DNA of 42,440 nucleotides, taken from the NCBI RefSeq assembly GCF_000430045.1, contig NZ_KE387023.1:930038-972477 (forward strand), given 5' to 3'. The translations under genes and the position numbers were made by a program. Numbering within the stretch: the first letter of the stretch is position 1; the number at the start of each line of letters is the position of its first letter. Source of the DNA: Calidithermus chliarophilus DSM 9957 (lineage in GTDB: Bacteria; Deinococcota; Deinococci; Deinococcales; Thermaceae). The notes under the pieces are model-generated. The model ran no database searches. It was not told where the DNA came from and saw only the letters and a program-made list of their open reading frames with translations. Of this stretch, positions 33,329 to 41,430 are shown one piece after another.

Positions 33329-34650
33329 CAGCGTCCTCCGAAGCGGCAGTTGAAGTCGCGGGGGCCGTCGCCGAGCTGATCGAGCCGCTCGACGGGGTCG
33401 GTCCCGGGCTTGACGATGGCGGGGGCCTCGCCGACGAGGCTGGCCAGGCCCACCCGCTTGGAGAGCTCGAAGCCGGGGTTGGGCTCGGCCTTGATCTTGA
33501 CCAGGTAGAAGGGCTGGCGGAGCTGGTGGTCCCAGGGCCGGAAGGACACCCCGATCCCCTTGTGCACGTCGAAGACGGTCTGGGGCCGCTCGAGGTAGGG
33601 CACCAGACGGCCGGCCTCGAGGCTGCGGGCGAAGAAGGCGCTCTCGTAGAGCATCTTGACCGACTGGTAGGCGGCCCAGCCGGGCGAGTCCATGGGCTGG
33701 CCCCAGCGCTGCTGGAAGCGCGCGTTGAGCTCGCGGGCGCCGTAGTTGTCGAGGGTGGGCTCCCACAGCAGCGGGCGGTAGCCGGCCGCGCTGCGGGGCG
33801 CGACGCGCAGCAGGGCGTAGAAGTAGTCGCGGGTCTGGGTGAGGGGGTCGGGGAAGCCGGTGACCTGGGCCCGCAGGCCGGAGGTCTCGTACTGGCCCAG
33901 AAAGGTCATCTGGTCCTCGCCCCCCAGCAGCAGCACCACCACGTCGGCCCGGGCCCTGCCGATGGCCTCGAGCTCCTTGCTGAAGTCGGGCTGGCCCGCG
34001 GCGACGGCGGCGGTGCCGGCGACGTTGGCCCCCCAGTGGCGCACCTCGAGGGCCTTGCGGGCCCGCGCCAGCAGGGCCTGCCCCCCGGCGTCGCGGGTGT
34101 GGACCAGGAACCAGCGCCGGAAGTTGGCCCGCACGAACCAGTCGGCCAGGGCGTCGAGGTACATGGCCGCGCTGGCTTCGACGTGGAAGGTCAGGCGGTT
34201 GCAGGCGCGCCGCAGGGCGTCGCTGGCGTTGCCGATGTTGAAGAACAGCACCCGGCGCTCCTGGGCCACCTTGGCGATGGCCTCGGCCTGGCCGGGCCCG
34301 ATGCCGCCCACCAGGGCGAAGACCCCCTCCGTGGCGACGAGCCGCTGCGCGGCGCGGGCAGCGGCCTCGGGGCTGGGGGCGCTCGCCAGCAGCACCTTGA
34401 CCCGCGTCCCCAGCAGCTCGGCGTTCTCGCCCACCTCCTCCCCGGCCATCACCGCGCCCATGCGGGCGATCTCGCCGCCGATGGCGTGGGCGGAGGAGGA
34501 GACGGGCTGCTCGAGGCTCCCGGTGCGGGTGGGCACCACCACCCCGATGCGGATGAGCTTGGGGGGTTGGCCCTGGCCCAGGGCCTGCGCGGCCAGCAAG
34601 CCTCCCCCCAGCGCCAGCACCTGGCGGCGGGTGAGCCGAGGTTCTTTCAT
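33328..34650 (-). CDS. Tat-exported ABC-type substrate-binding protein of PQQ system
   Basis: A 440-residue periplasmic binding protein related to the branched-chain amino-acid receptor fold and to binding proteins annotated with PQQ alcohol dehydrogenase systems. The N-terminus has a twin-arginine signal (LTRRQVLALGGGLLAAQALG). Features include IRIGVVVPTRTGSLEQP, VFALVGGIGPGQAEAIAKVA and the C-terminal CRFGGR. ATG 34650 overlaps the MoxJ-like gene's stop by four bases (ATGA); a longer open frame upstream runs through that gene and is rejected. No importer permease accompanies it, so it may sense or carry rather than import. Confidence 0.88.
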   Translation of the reverse strand: MKEPRLTRRQVLALGGGLLAAQALGQGQPPKLIRIGVVVPTRTGSLEQPVSSSAHAIGGEIARMGAVMAGEEVGENAELLGTRVKVLLASAPSPEAAARAAQRLVATEGVFALVGGIGPGQAEAIAKVAQERRVLFFNIGNASDALRRACNRLTFHVEASAAMYLDALADWFVRANFRRWFLVHTRDAGGQALLARARKALEVRHWGANVAGTAAVAAGQPDFSKELEAIGRARADVVVLLLGGEDQMTFLGQYETSGLRAQVTGFPDPLTQTRDYFYALLRVAPRSAAGYRPLLWEPTLDNYGARELNARFQQRWGQPMDSPGWAAYQSVKMLYESAFFARSLEAGRLVPYLERPQTVFDVHKGIGVSFRPWDHQLRQPFYLVKIKAEPNPGFELSKRVGLASLVGEAPAIVKPGTDPVERLDQLGDGPRDFNCRFGGR

Positions 34651-35465
34651 GGCTTCTTGACCTCCAGCACGGGTTTGGGCAGGGGGATCTGCGGCACGCC
34701 GTACTCCTTCAGGATGGCCTGGATCTGGTCCCAGCGCCGGACCAGGGCGATGTTGAGCCGGTCGCGCAGGGCCTCGTCCCCTGCCCGCACCCCGATGACC
34801 ACGGGGTAGACCATGGAAATGGCGGGTAGCTCGAACTCCGGCTGCACGGGGACCACCTTGAGCTTCGTCGGCTGCCGGCGGGCGAAGTAGCCCGCCACCG
34901 GGCCCCACACGATCGCCACGTCCACCTGCCCCTTGGCCACCGCCTCGACGATGGGGGAGGAGGGGGGCGAGGCGGCGGGGTCGGTGGCCTCGAGGATGAC
35001 CGCCTTGGCCGACAGGCCCCGGTTGGCCAGCGCCTCGAAGGGCGGCACCCCCGGCGTCTCGACGGCCACGCGCAGCTCCTTGAGCACCGGGTCGTCCATC
35101 GAGGCGACGGCGTAGGGGCTGTCCTCGCGGTAGACGAAGACGAAGCTGCTCTGGTAGTACGCCAGCGTGGAGAGCGTGCCCTCGTAGCCCTCGCCCAGGC
35201 CCAGGATCAGGTCGCAGTGGCCCTCGCGCAGGCGCATGTGGACCATGCTGGGGCTGCGTTTCCACCACACGTAGGTCAGCCGGGCCCCCAGGTCCTTCGC
35301 CAGGAGCTCGGCGATGCGGTTGTCGAAGCCCTGCATCTGGCGGTTGGAGAAGGGCAGGTCGTCCGGGTCGGCGCACACCCGCATCTCCCAGCCCTGCGCG
35401 GCGCCGAGCTGCCCCAGGAGGAGGAGGGCGCAGAGGAGGCCGGGCCAGGCCGAGCGTCCCCTCAT
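34647..35465 (-). CDS. MoxJ/XoxJ-like periplasmic binding protein
   Basis: A 272-residue exported protein of the quinoprotein-dehydrogenase-associated binding-protein family. After the signal peptide (ends near GAAQG) comes the diagnostic MRVCADPDDLPFSNR followed by GFDNRIAELLAKDLGARLTYVWW and HCDLILGLGEGYE. In methylotrophs the related MoxJ/XoxJ is needed for maturation or activity of the methanol dehydrogenase. GGAG precedes the ATG, and its stop overlaps the next gene. The dehydrogenase gene lies 148 bases upstream. Confidence 0.9.
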   Translation of the reverse strand: MRGRSAWPGLLCALLLLGQLGAAQGWEMRVCADPDDLPFSNRQMQGFDNRIAELLAKDLGARLTYVWWKRSPSMVHMRLREGHCDLILGLGEGYEGTLSTLAYYQSSFVFVYREDSPYAVASMDDPVLKELRVAVETPGVPPFEALANRGLSAKAVILEATDPAASPPSSPIVEAVAKGQVDVAIVWGPVAGYFARRQPTKLKVVPVQPEFELPAISMVYPVVIGVRAGDEALRDRLNIALVRRWDQIQAILKEYGVPQIPLPKPVLEVKKP

Positions 35466-35613
35466 GGCGCTCCTTCCGGCCCCCGCCCAGCGGGGAGCCG
35501 GGCATCACGGGTGCGTCGTGGCATCTTCAGCGGCTCCTGATCTCACGGGCTTTCGTGTTGGAAGGGGGCAAGGGAAGAGGCCGCGGCTCCTTCCCTTGCC
35601 CGCTCGAGGTCGT

Positions 35614-37401
35614 TCAGTTGGGCACGTGGAAGACGAACAGGAAGTTGCCCTTGCGCTGGAAGGCCCCGACCGTGCCGTTGCCCACGTCGTCGAGGTCGAT
35701 GGCGCGGTTCCCGAAGCCCTTCGACCCTACCAGGATGGCCACGTACTGCTTGCCGTCGGGGCCCAGGTAGGTCATGGGGTTGGCGTAGGTCCCGGCCCCC
35801 GTCCTGAATTGCCACAGCACCTGGCCGGTGCGGGCGTGGACGGCCTTGAAGTAGCCGTCGACGGTGCCGTAGAACACCAGGTCGCCGGCGGTGACCACGG
35901 TGCCCGAGCGGTTGTGGAAGGGTTCCTTAACGCTCCAGGCCTCGCGCTGGTTAACGGGGTCCCAGGCCATCAGCGCCGAGCGGACGTTGGCGGCCGAGAG
36001 GAACTTGGCGGTGCTGCGCACGCCGATGTAGCGCTCCCCCGGCTTGTAGTCGACGTCGATGGCTTCCTGGTCCATGCAGATGTTGAGCACGGTGGTGAAG
36101 TAGAACAGCCCGGTGCGCGGGGAGTAGGAGGCCGGCTGGAAGTTCTTGCCGCCGATGAGGTAAGGACAGATGTCCTTGATCACCTGGCCGGGCACCAGCA
36201 GCTTGTCCTTGTTGAAGACGGGCCGCCCGGTCTTGAGGTCGTAGCCCGAGGCCCAGTTGGTCTCGACGTAGGGCTTGGCCGAAAGCAGTTCGCCCGTGGC
36301 GCGGTCGAGCACGAAGAAGAAGCCGTTGCGCCCGGCGTGGACCAGCGCCTTGCGCGTCTGCCCGCCGATGTTGAGGTCGACGAGGTTCATGTCGCCGACC
36401 TCGTCGTAGTCCCACTGCTCCTGCGGGGTGAACTGGTAGGCCCAGATCAGCTCGCCGGTGTCGGGGTTGCGGGCCAGCACCGAGGCGACGTACTTGTTCG
36501 ACCACACGAAGGGGTCGGGGTTGTTGGGGTCGCGGCGGTACTTGGGGTTCCAGGGGCCGCCGTTGGAGGTGCCGTAGTAGATGAGGTTGAGCTCGGGGTC
36601 GTAGGTGATGTAGCCCCAGGTGGTGCCGGTGCCGCGCTGCCAGGAGTCGCCGAACCAGGTCGCGGTGCCGGGCGACTTCACCTGGTCGTCGGGGTAGAAG
36701 GGCTTGAAGTTGGGGCCGATGAGCATGTCGGCGTCGGGGCCCATGCTGTAGCCGCGCCACTTGCGCTGGCCGGTGGCCAGGTCGTAGCCGGTGACGTGCC
36801 CGCGGTTGCCGAACTCGCCCCCTGCCATGCCGACGATCACCGTGTTGCCGGCGATGATGGCGGGCGCGGTCTGGACTTCCTGCTTCTCGATGTCGCCGTT
36901 CTGGGCCTTCCAGACCTCTTTGCCGGTCTTGGCGTCGAGGGCGATGAGCTGGCCGTCGAGGGTGGCGATGATGATTTTCCCCTGGGCGTAGGACCAGCCG
37001 CGGCTCATCAACCCGCAACAGGTCACGGGGATGGCCTTCTCGTTCTGTTTGGGCTCGTACATCCACTTGATGACGCCCTCACGCCCGGGCCGCAGGTCCA
37101 GGGCGTAGACCTGGTTGGGGTAGGGAGCCATGATGTACATGGTGTCGCCAATGACCAGGGGCTCGCCCTCCACCCCGTCCTGTTGCACCCCCAGGGCGAA
37201 GGTCCACGCGACCTGCAGCCGCCGGGCGTTGAGTGTATTGATCTGGCTCAGAGGGCTGTAGCGCAGGCCGTCGTAGCTGCGGCCCGTCATCACCCACTGG
37301 CCCTGGTCGCGCTGCAGGGATACCAGCTCCGGGTTGGCCATTGCCCAGCCCAAAAGCGACACCGCCGCCGCCAGGAAAATTCCTCGGATATTACCCCGCA
37401 T
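35614..37401 (-). CDS. PQQ-dependent alcohol dehydrogenase, predicted lanthanide-type
   Basis: A 595-residue periplasmic quinoprotein with signal peptide (ends near WAMA) that oxidises an alcohol using PQQ and a metal. It has the adjacent cysteines 128-129 (VTCCGL) that form the ring disulfide, metal ligands Glu196 (GMAGGEFGNRG) and Asn280 (GTSNGGPWNP), and catalytic Asp331 in EQWDYDEVGDM. Asp333, two residues later, is the extra aspartate seen in XoxF, ExaF and PedH, where it binds a lanthanide; calcium enzymes have Ala, Ser or Thr there. Lanthanide dependence and substrate (methanol or longer alcohol) are inferred. GAGGAG precedes the ATG. It lies between the cytochrome c gene and moxJ-like gene. 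Confidence 0.93.
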   Translation of the reverse strand: MRGNIRGIFLAAAVSLLGWAMANPELVSLQRDQGQWVMTGRSYDGLRYSPLSQINTLNARRLQVAWTFALGVQQDGVEGEPLVIGDTMYIMAPYPNQVYALDLRPGREGVIKWMYEPKQNEKAIPVTCCGLMSRGWSYAQGKIIIATLDGQLIALDAKTGKEVWKAQNGDIEKQEVQTAPAIIAGNTVIVGMAGGEFGNRGHVTGYDLATGQRKWRGYSMGPDADMLIGPNFKPFYPDDQVKSPGTATWFGDSWQRGTGTTWGYITYDPELNLIYYGTSNGGPWNPKYRRDPNNPDPFVWSNKYVASVLARNPDTGELIWAYQFTPQEQWDYDEVGDMNLVDLNIGGQTRKALVHAGRNGFFFVLDRATGELLSAKPYVETNWASGYDLKTGRPVFNKDKLLVPGQVIKDICPYLIGGKNFQPASYSPRTGLFYFTTVLNICMDQEAIDVDYKPGERYIGVRSTAKFLSAANVRSALMAWDPVNQREAWSVKEPFHNRSGTVVTAGDLVFYGTVDGYFKAVHARTGQVLWQFRTGAGTYANPMTYLGPDGKQYVAILVGSKGFGNRAIDLDDVGNGTVGAFQRKGNFLFVFHVPN

Positions 37402-37551
37402 AATTTCTCCTCTACCCGCGTTCCTCGAGTCTCACCTCTCGCTTAGACAACGGATCGGTCACCTTTTCCCGCACTCACCTCCTCGCTGAGAGTCCTCCTA
37501 AGGTCACCCTGCTGAAGAAAGCGACCCCGCCGCAGCCCGGGCTGGTCCCGG

Positions 37552-38346
37552 CTAGCGGTTGGCCTTGACCTCCTCTGCGGTCGTGACGCCGAACTGGTTG
37601 CCCCAGGAGTTGCGGATGTAGGTGGTCACTGCCGCGACCTCCTGGTCGGAGAGGGTGCCGCCGAAGCCCGGCATCTGCTGGCCCCCGCCCAGGATCTGGC
37701 GGATGGTGAAGCGGGCGTCCTTGAGGTTAGGAACCCCGGCCAGCTTCGGACCCACGCCGCCGGCCCCGTTGGCGCCGTGGCAACCCGCGCAGTAGCGGGT
37801 GTACAGCGGCTCCCCCTCGGCCATGAGCTTGGCCATGGCCTCGCTTTGAGCCGGGGCGGGCTGGGCGGGCTGGGCAGGTTGGGTCGCCTGGGCCGCCTGC
37901 CGGATGGCCTCACCCTTGGGCGACACCAAGAACCAGTTGCCCCCCACCCCCTGCCCGCCGAAGTCGCCGGGTTTCTGGTCGCGGGCGTAGTAGTACAGCG
38001 GCCAGCCGTTGTACGTGATCTGCGAGCCCGCCCCGTCGGTGCGCTTGGTGAAGCCCAGCAGCTTCTCGTCCACGCCCTGGCCCGCCAGGGGCTTGGCCTT
38101 GTCCTTGAACAGCAGCGGAGGCCAGTTCTGCGCGCAGGTGCCGTAGCAGGTGACGGTGTCCTTGGTGTCCCGGGTGAACAGGTACAGCGAGCGGCCCTTG
38201 AGGTCGGTGAGGTAGGCGCCGTAGGTCGGGCTTTGCGCGACCAGTACGTCGAGTTCCTCAGGGTCGTAGGCGGTGGCCCCGGGGAGGAGCATCGAACACA
38301 CCACACCGAGCACGACGAGCCGTTTGATCCTTACCCCTTTGCGCAT
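37552..38346 (-). CDS. Exported cytochrome c fused to Y-X4-D secreted repeats
   Basis: A 264-residue periplasmic protein. After a signal peptide (VVLGVVCSMLLPGATA), residues about 30-155 contain two repeats of the secreted Y-X4-D type: YGAYLTDLKGRSLYLFTRD with CYGTCAQNWPPLL, and ITYNGWPLYYYARD. A Pro/Ala/Gln linker joins them to a C-terminal cytochrome c domain with haem motif CAGCH and a probable axial Met in QQMPGFGG. It is the likely electron acceptor for the PQQ dehydrogenase downstream. The start chosen, ATG 38346, has GGAGG 6-7 bases upstream; an earlier in-frame start lacks this. Confidence 0.9.
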   Translation of the reverse strand: MRKGVRIKRLVVLGVVCSMLLPGATAYDPEELDVLVAQSPTYGAYLTDLKGRSLYLFTRDTKDTVTCYGTCAQNWPPLLFKDKAKPLAGQGVDEKLLGFTKRTDGAGSQITYNGWPLYYYARDQKPGDFGGQGVGGNWFLVSPKGEAIRQAAQATQPAQPAQPAPAQSEAMAKLMAEGEPLYTRYCAGCHGANGAGGVGPKLAGVPNLKDARFTIRQILGGGQQMPGFGGTLSDQEVAAVTTYIRNSWGNQFGVTTAEEVKANR

Positions 38347-38367
38347 CTTGGCCTCCAAAAGCCGGAC

Positions 38368-38382
38368 GTATTGTGGCAATAC
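38368..38382. promoter_or_regulatory. Palindrome upstream of cytochrome c gene
   Basis: GTATTG, spacer TGG, CAATAC: a perfect 6-3-6 inverted repeat 22 bases before the cytochrome c start. It is a candidate operator for the PQQ operon. Confidence 0.5.
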
Positions 38383-38610
38383 GCCCCGAACCAATCGAAT
38401 AAAACTGCTTCTGACCCGACTTGCTTAGCTTTAACTTTTATGGTTCTAAGATAACCCATTTGCTATCCACAGGCAAGCAACCGCCGCAATTCGCGTCGGC
38501 GGGGCAATCCCCGCCGATCCGGCTTCCGTGCTTCGGTGCTGGTTCCAGGAAAGCGGCGAGCTCACCTGCCCAGGCATGGGCAGGGCGCGGGTTTGTTTAG
38601 AGCAACCATA

Positions 38611-38620
38611 TTTGATCAAA
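38611..38620. promoter_or_regulatory. TTTGATCAAA palindrome
   Basis: A perfect 10-base palindrome 44 bases before the iclR -35 box. It shares TTTGAT/ATCAAA half-sites with the palindrome at 38672-38687, so both may bind the IclR regulator. Confidence 0.5.
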
Positions 38621-38663
38621 CCAAACACCCGACTCGAGCGCCGGAGCGCATAGTGTTTGGGAT

Positions 38664-38692
38664 TTGACAGAATCAAATTTATTTGATCTAAT
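38664..38692 (+). promoter_or_regulatory. iclR promoter with embedded operator
   Basis: TTGACA at 38664-38669 and TCTAAT at 38687-38692 are exactly 17 bases apart. Start codon 38702 is only 9 bases past the -10 box, implying a leaderless message. Between the boxes lies ATCAAAT-TT-ATTTGAT (38672-38687), a perfect 7-2-7 inverted repeat and likely autoregulatory site. Confidence 0.75.
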
Positions 38693-38701
38693 CAACCCAC
38701 C

Positions 38702-39499
38702 ATGGAACGCTACGTGATCCAGGCGGCTTACAAGACGCTACAAGTTCTGCTGGCCTTTACCCACGCCCCCCACCGCTTCTCGCTGGTCGAGCTCACCGAG
38801 CTGACTGGGATGGACAAGAACCAGGTCTTCCGGGCGGTCAAGACCCTCGAGCACGCCGGTTTCCTGAGCAGCGAGCCCGACGGGAAGCTGGTCCTGACCT
38901 CCGTGGTCAACGCTCTGGCGGTGGGCAACCCCCGCCTGGCCGCGGTGTCGCTGCCCCGGGCCGCCTCCAGCCACATGTCCCGCCTGTTCGAGCAGTCGGG
39001 CGAGACGGTCGCGCTCTACGCCTACGACGGGGAGCAGGCGGTGTGCATCGACGTGATCGAGAGCGCCAAGGCCGTCCGCTGGTCCTCGATGCTGGGCAAG
39101 CACTTCCACCTGCACGCCGGGGCGGGGGCCAAGACCATCCTGGCCTACCTCGAGCCCCGCGCCCAGCAGGCCTTCCTGGCCAAACTGCCCACCCTCCCCA
39201 AGTACACCCCGCGCACCATCACCGACCCCGAGCTCATGCGGCGCGACATCGAGCGCACCTGCGAGCGGGGCTACGCGGTCAGCGACCGGGAGTACGACGC
39301 GGAAACCCGCGTCGTCGGGGCCCCCATCTTCGGGTCGAACGGGCGGGTGGCGGGCTCGATCACCGTGGGCGGCCCCGCCTTCCGCATCGACGACGAGCAC
39401 CTGCAGATCTACGGCCACATGGCCGTGGGCACGGCCGCCGAGATCTCGGCGGAGATGGGCTTCCTCAGGCTGGGCTCGAGGCGCCTCTCCGCCTCCTAG
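38702..39499 (+). CDS. IclR-family transcriptional regulator
   Basis: A 265-residue regulator with an N-terminal winged helix (ALKT-type opening YKTLQVLLAF, then LVELTELTGMDKNQVFRAVKTLEHAGFL) and a C-terminal effector domain with HLHAGAGAKTILAYL and a late VAGSITVGGPAFRI. IclR proteins sense small acids or aromatics from catabolism. It is divergent from the PQQ operon and in front of an ABC importer, so it may control both; this is inferred from position. The ATG is probably leaderless, given the promoter 9 bases upstream. Confidence 0.93.
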   Translation: MERYVIQAAYKTLQVLLAFTHAPHRFSLVELTELTGMDKNQVFRAVKTLEHAGFLSSEPDGKLVLTSVVNALAVGNPRLAAVSLPRAASSHMSRLFEQSGETVALYAYDGEQAVCIDVIESAKAVRWSSMLGKHFHLHAGAGAKTILAYLEPRAQQAFLAKLPTLPKYTPRTITDPELMRRDIERTCERGYAVSDREYDAETRVVGAPIFGSNGRVAGSITVGGPAFRIDDEHLQIYGHMAVGTAAEISAEMGFLRLGSRRLSAS

Positions 39500-39573
39500 C
39501 CGCCTTCGGCCCAAGGCACGCCGGGCGGTTGAGCGGTATACTGTTGGAAGTTCAAGCAGGAAAGGGGTGGGCC

Positions 39574-40560
39574 ATGGGCGCAGGCGTGAGGTTGTTGGCG
39601 CTGCTCGCCATCCTGGCGGCGGGCAGTTGGGCTTTGGCTCAGGAGCCCCGGGTCGTGCGGGTGGGGCTCCAGGCAGGGGGCACGTTCAGTTGGGTGGTCT
39701 ACGCGATCGAGCGTTTCGGCATCGACAAGCAACTGGGCATACAGGTCAAGGAGGTGACTTACCCCTCCAAGCAGGCCACCCAGATCGCCCTGCGCTCGGG
39801 CGAGGTGCAGGTCACGGTGGACGACTTCATCGAGGCGGTCCGGATGCAGCAGCAGGGGATCCCGGCTCGAGCGGTCTACCCCTACAGCCTGGTGACGGGC
39901 GGGGTGGTGGTCCGGGCCGACAGCCCCATCAAGAGCGTCGCCGACCTCAAGGGCAAGACCATCGCCGCGCAGAGCCTGGGGGACAAGAGCCTGCTCATCC
40001 TGCGGGCGCTGGCGGTCTTCAAGTACGGCTTCGACCCCCAGAAGGACAGCAAGGTGGTGGCCGCCGCCCCGCCGCTGATGGCCGAGCTGCTGCGTAGGGG
40101 CGAGATCGACGCGGGCCTGCCCTTCTGGCACTTCGTCGCCCGCCAGGTGGCCTCGGGCGAGTCGCGCGAGCTGATCTCGGCCGCCGCCATGCTCAAGGAG
40201 CTCGGCGCCCCGCCGGACCTGCCGCTGCTGCTGATCATCGCCCGCAACGACGCCGACGCCGGCACCATCGAGCGCCTGCTCAAGGCGGTCCAGCTCGCCA
40301 ACCAGCGCATGAGGGAGACCGACGCCTTCTGGAAGGAGATCCTCGACAGAAACCTCTACGCCCTGCCCGACCCCTCCCTCATGCCCGCCGTGCGCAAGCG
40401 CTGGGAGGCGGGCCTGCCCCAGCGCTGGGACGCGGGGGTGGTGGTGGGCCTGACCAACCTGGTGCAGCGCATGGTGCAGGTGGCGGGCGCGGAGGTGGTG
40501 GGGGTCTCGCGCTTCGACGCGCGGGCCTACAGCACCCAGTTCAGGCCGCTGGGCGACTAG
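39574..40560 (+). CDS. NMT1/SsuA-type ABC substrate-binding protein
   Basis: A 328-residue exported binding protein of the SsuA/TauA/ThiY fold. The signal peptide ends near residue 23 (SWALA then QEPRV). VVRVGLQAGGTFSWVVYAIERFGIDKQLGI, YPSKQATQIALRSGEVQVTVDD and SPIKSVADLKGKTIAA are typical of the family. AGGAAAGGGG precedes ATG 39574; an in-frame extension into iclR is rejected. The ligand could be a sulfonate, an aromatic acid, a pyrimidine or another small organic molecule. It is followed by permease and ATPase genes. Confidence 0.88.
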   Translation: MGAGVRLLALLAILAAGSWALAQEPRVVRVGLQAGGTFSWVVYAIERFGIDKQLGIQVKEVTYPSKQATQIALRSGEVQVTVDDFIEAVRMQQQGIPARAVYPYSLVTGGVVVRADSPIKSVADLKGKTIAAQSLGDKSLLILRALAVFKYGFDPQKDSKVVAAAPPLMAELLRRGEIDAGLPFWHFVARQVASGESRELISAAAMLKELGAPPDLPLLLIIARNDADAGTIERLLKAVQLANQRMRETDAFWKEILDRNLYALPDPSLMPAVRKRWEAGLPQRWDAGVVVGLTNLVQRMVQVAGAEVVGVSRFDARAYSTQFRPLGD

Positions 40561-40626
40561 GGGGAAAGGCGGCGACCGTGCTGAAGCAACCGTCTATGGC
40601 CGCAACGCGCCCGGGGCAGGGGTAGC

Positions 40627-41430
40627 GTGGAGACCCTGCCCGCGCGGGCCCAGCCCCGCGCCACGGGGGAATTGTCCCGTTCGCTGGGGCTGCGCCTGCT
40701 GTCGCTGCTGTCGATCGTGCTGGCGTGGCTGCTGTTGTCGTGGCTGATGGGGCGCACGGTGGTCCCGGGGCCGCTCGAGACCGTCGCCTTCCTGGTTCGC
40801 GAGCACGAGCGCGGGCAGTTGTGGCTGCACGTCGGCATCACCTTGTGGCGGGTGATGGTGGCCTTCACCATCACCATGGCCCTGGGCGTGCTGATCGGGG
40901 TGGCGGTGGGGGCCTCGCGCACCCTCGACCGGCTGCTGGAGGCCTGGGTGGTCACCGGGCTGGCGGTCCCCCGCATCCTGCCGCTGGTGGTGTGCTACTT
41001 GCTCATCGGGCTCAACGACACCGCGGCCATCGTGGGGCTGGTGATCATCCTGGTGCCGCAGGTGGTGGTGCAGATGCGCGAGGGCATCCGCGCCATCGAC
41101 CTCAAGCTGGTGGAGATGGCCCGCGCCCTGCGCCGCCCCCGGGGCCAGATCTGGCGGCAGGTGGTGCTGCCCCAACTGGCCCCCTACCTGCTGGGCACCG
41201 CGCGCGGCGCGCTGTCGCTGAGCTGGAAGATGGTGGTGTTCGCCGAGCTGCTCGGCCGCACGAGCGGGGTGGGCTACCAGATCAACTTCTACTTCCAGAT
41301 GTTCGAGATGCGCGGCATCCTGGCCTACGGGCTGGCCATGACCCTGGTGCTGGCGGCCGTGGACCTCACGATGCTGGCTTTGGGCGAGCGGGCCTTCCGC
41401 TGGCGGCGGCCGGTGGAGCGGGTGGTCTGA
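40627..41430 (+). CDS. ABC permease (SsuC/TauC-type)
   Basis: A 267-residue inner-membrane permease with about six hydrophobic segments. The ATPase-contacting EAA loop is seen near EMARALRRPRGQIWRQVVLPQLAPYLL, and WKMVVFAELLG is typical of SsuC-like permeases. The start used is GTG 40627, with a G-rich ribosome site; a later start would remove little beyond a polar N-terminus. Its stop overlaps the ATPase start by one base. Confidence 0.9.
   Translation: METLPARAQPRATGELSRSLGLRLLSLLSIVLAWLLLSWLMGRTVVPGPLETVAFLVREHERGQLWLHVGITLWRVMVAFTITMALGVLIGVAVGASRTLDRLLEAWVVTGLAVPRILPLVVCYLLIGLNDTAAIVGLVIILVPQVVVQMREGIRAIDLKLVEMARALRRPRGQIWRQVVLPQLAPYLLGTARGALSLSWKMVVFAELLGRTSGVGYQINFYFQMFEMRGILAYGLAMTLVLAAVDLTMLALGERAFRWRRPVERVV

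Larger units (their letters stand above)
38347..38701. other. Divergent regulatory region between cytochrome c and IclR genes
   Basis: This 355-base gap is AT-richer than its surroundings and contains no supported gene. It holds the palindromes and promoter listed separately, on one side for the PQQ operon and on the other for the IclR gene. Confidence 0.7.

Noticed and set aside
34651-35508. Extension of the Tat binding protein to 726 residues
   Set aside because: It would run through the MoxJ-like gene in another frame; the internal ATG 34650 starts a clear twin-arginine signal and overlaps the upstream stop by four bases.
37533-37544. CAGCCCGGGCTG palindrome after the cytochrome c gene as a terminator
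   Set aside because: Only 12 bases with no T tract on the minus strand, and the dehydrogenase gene downstream probably needs read-through.
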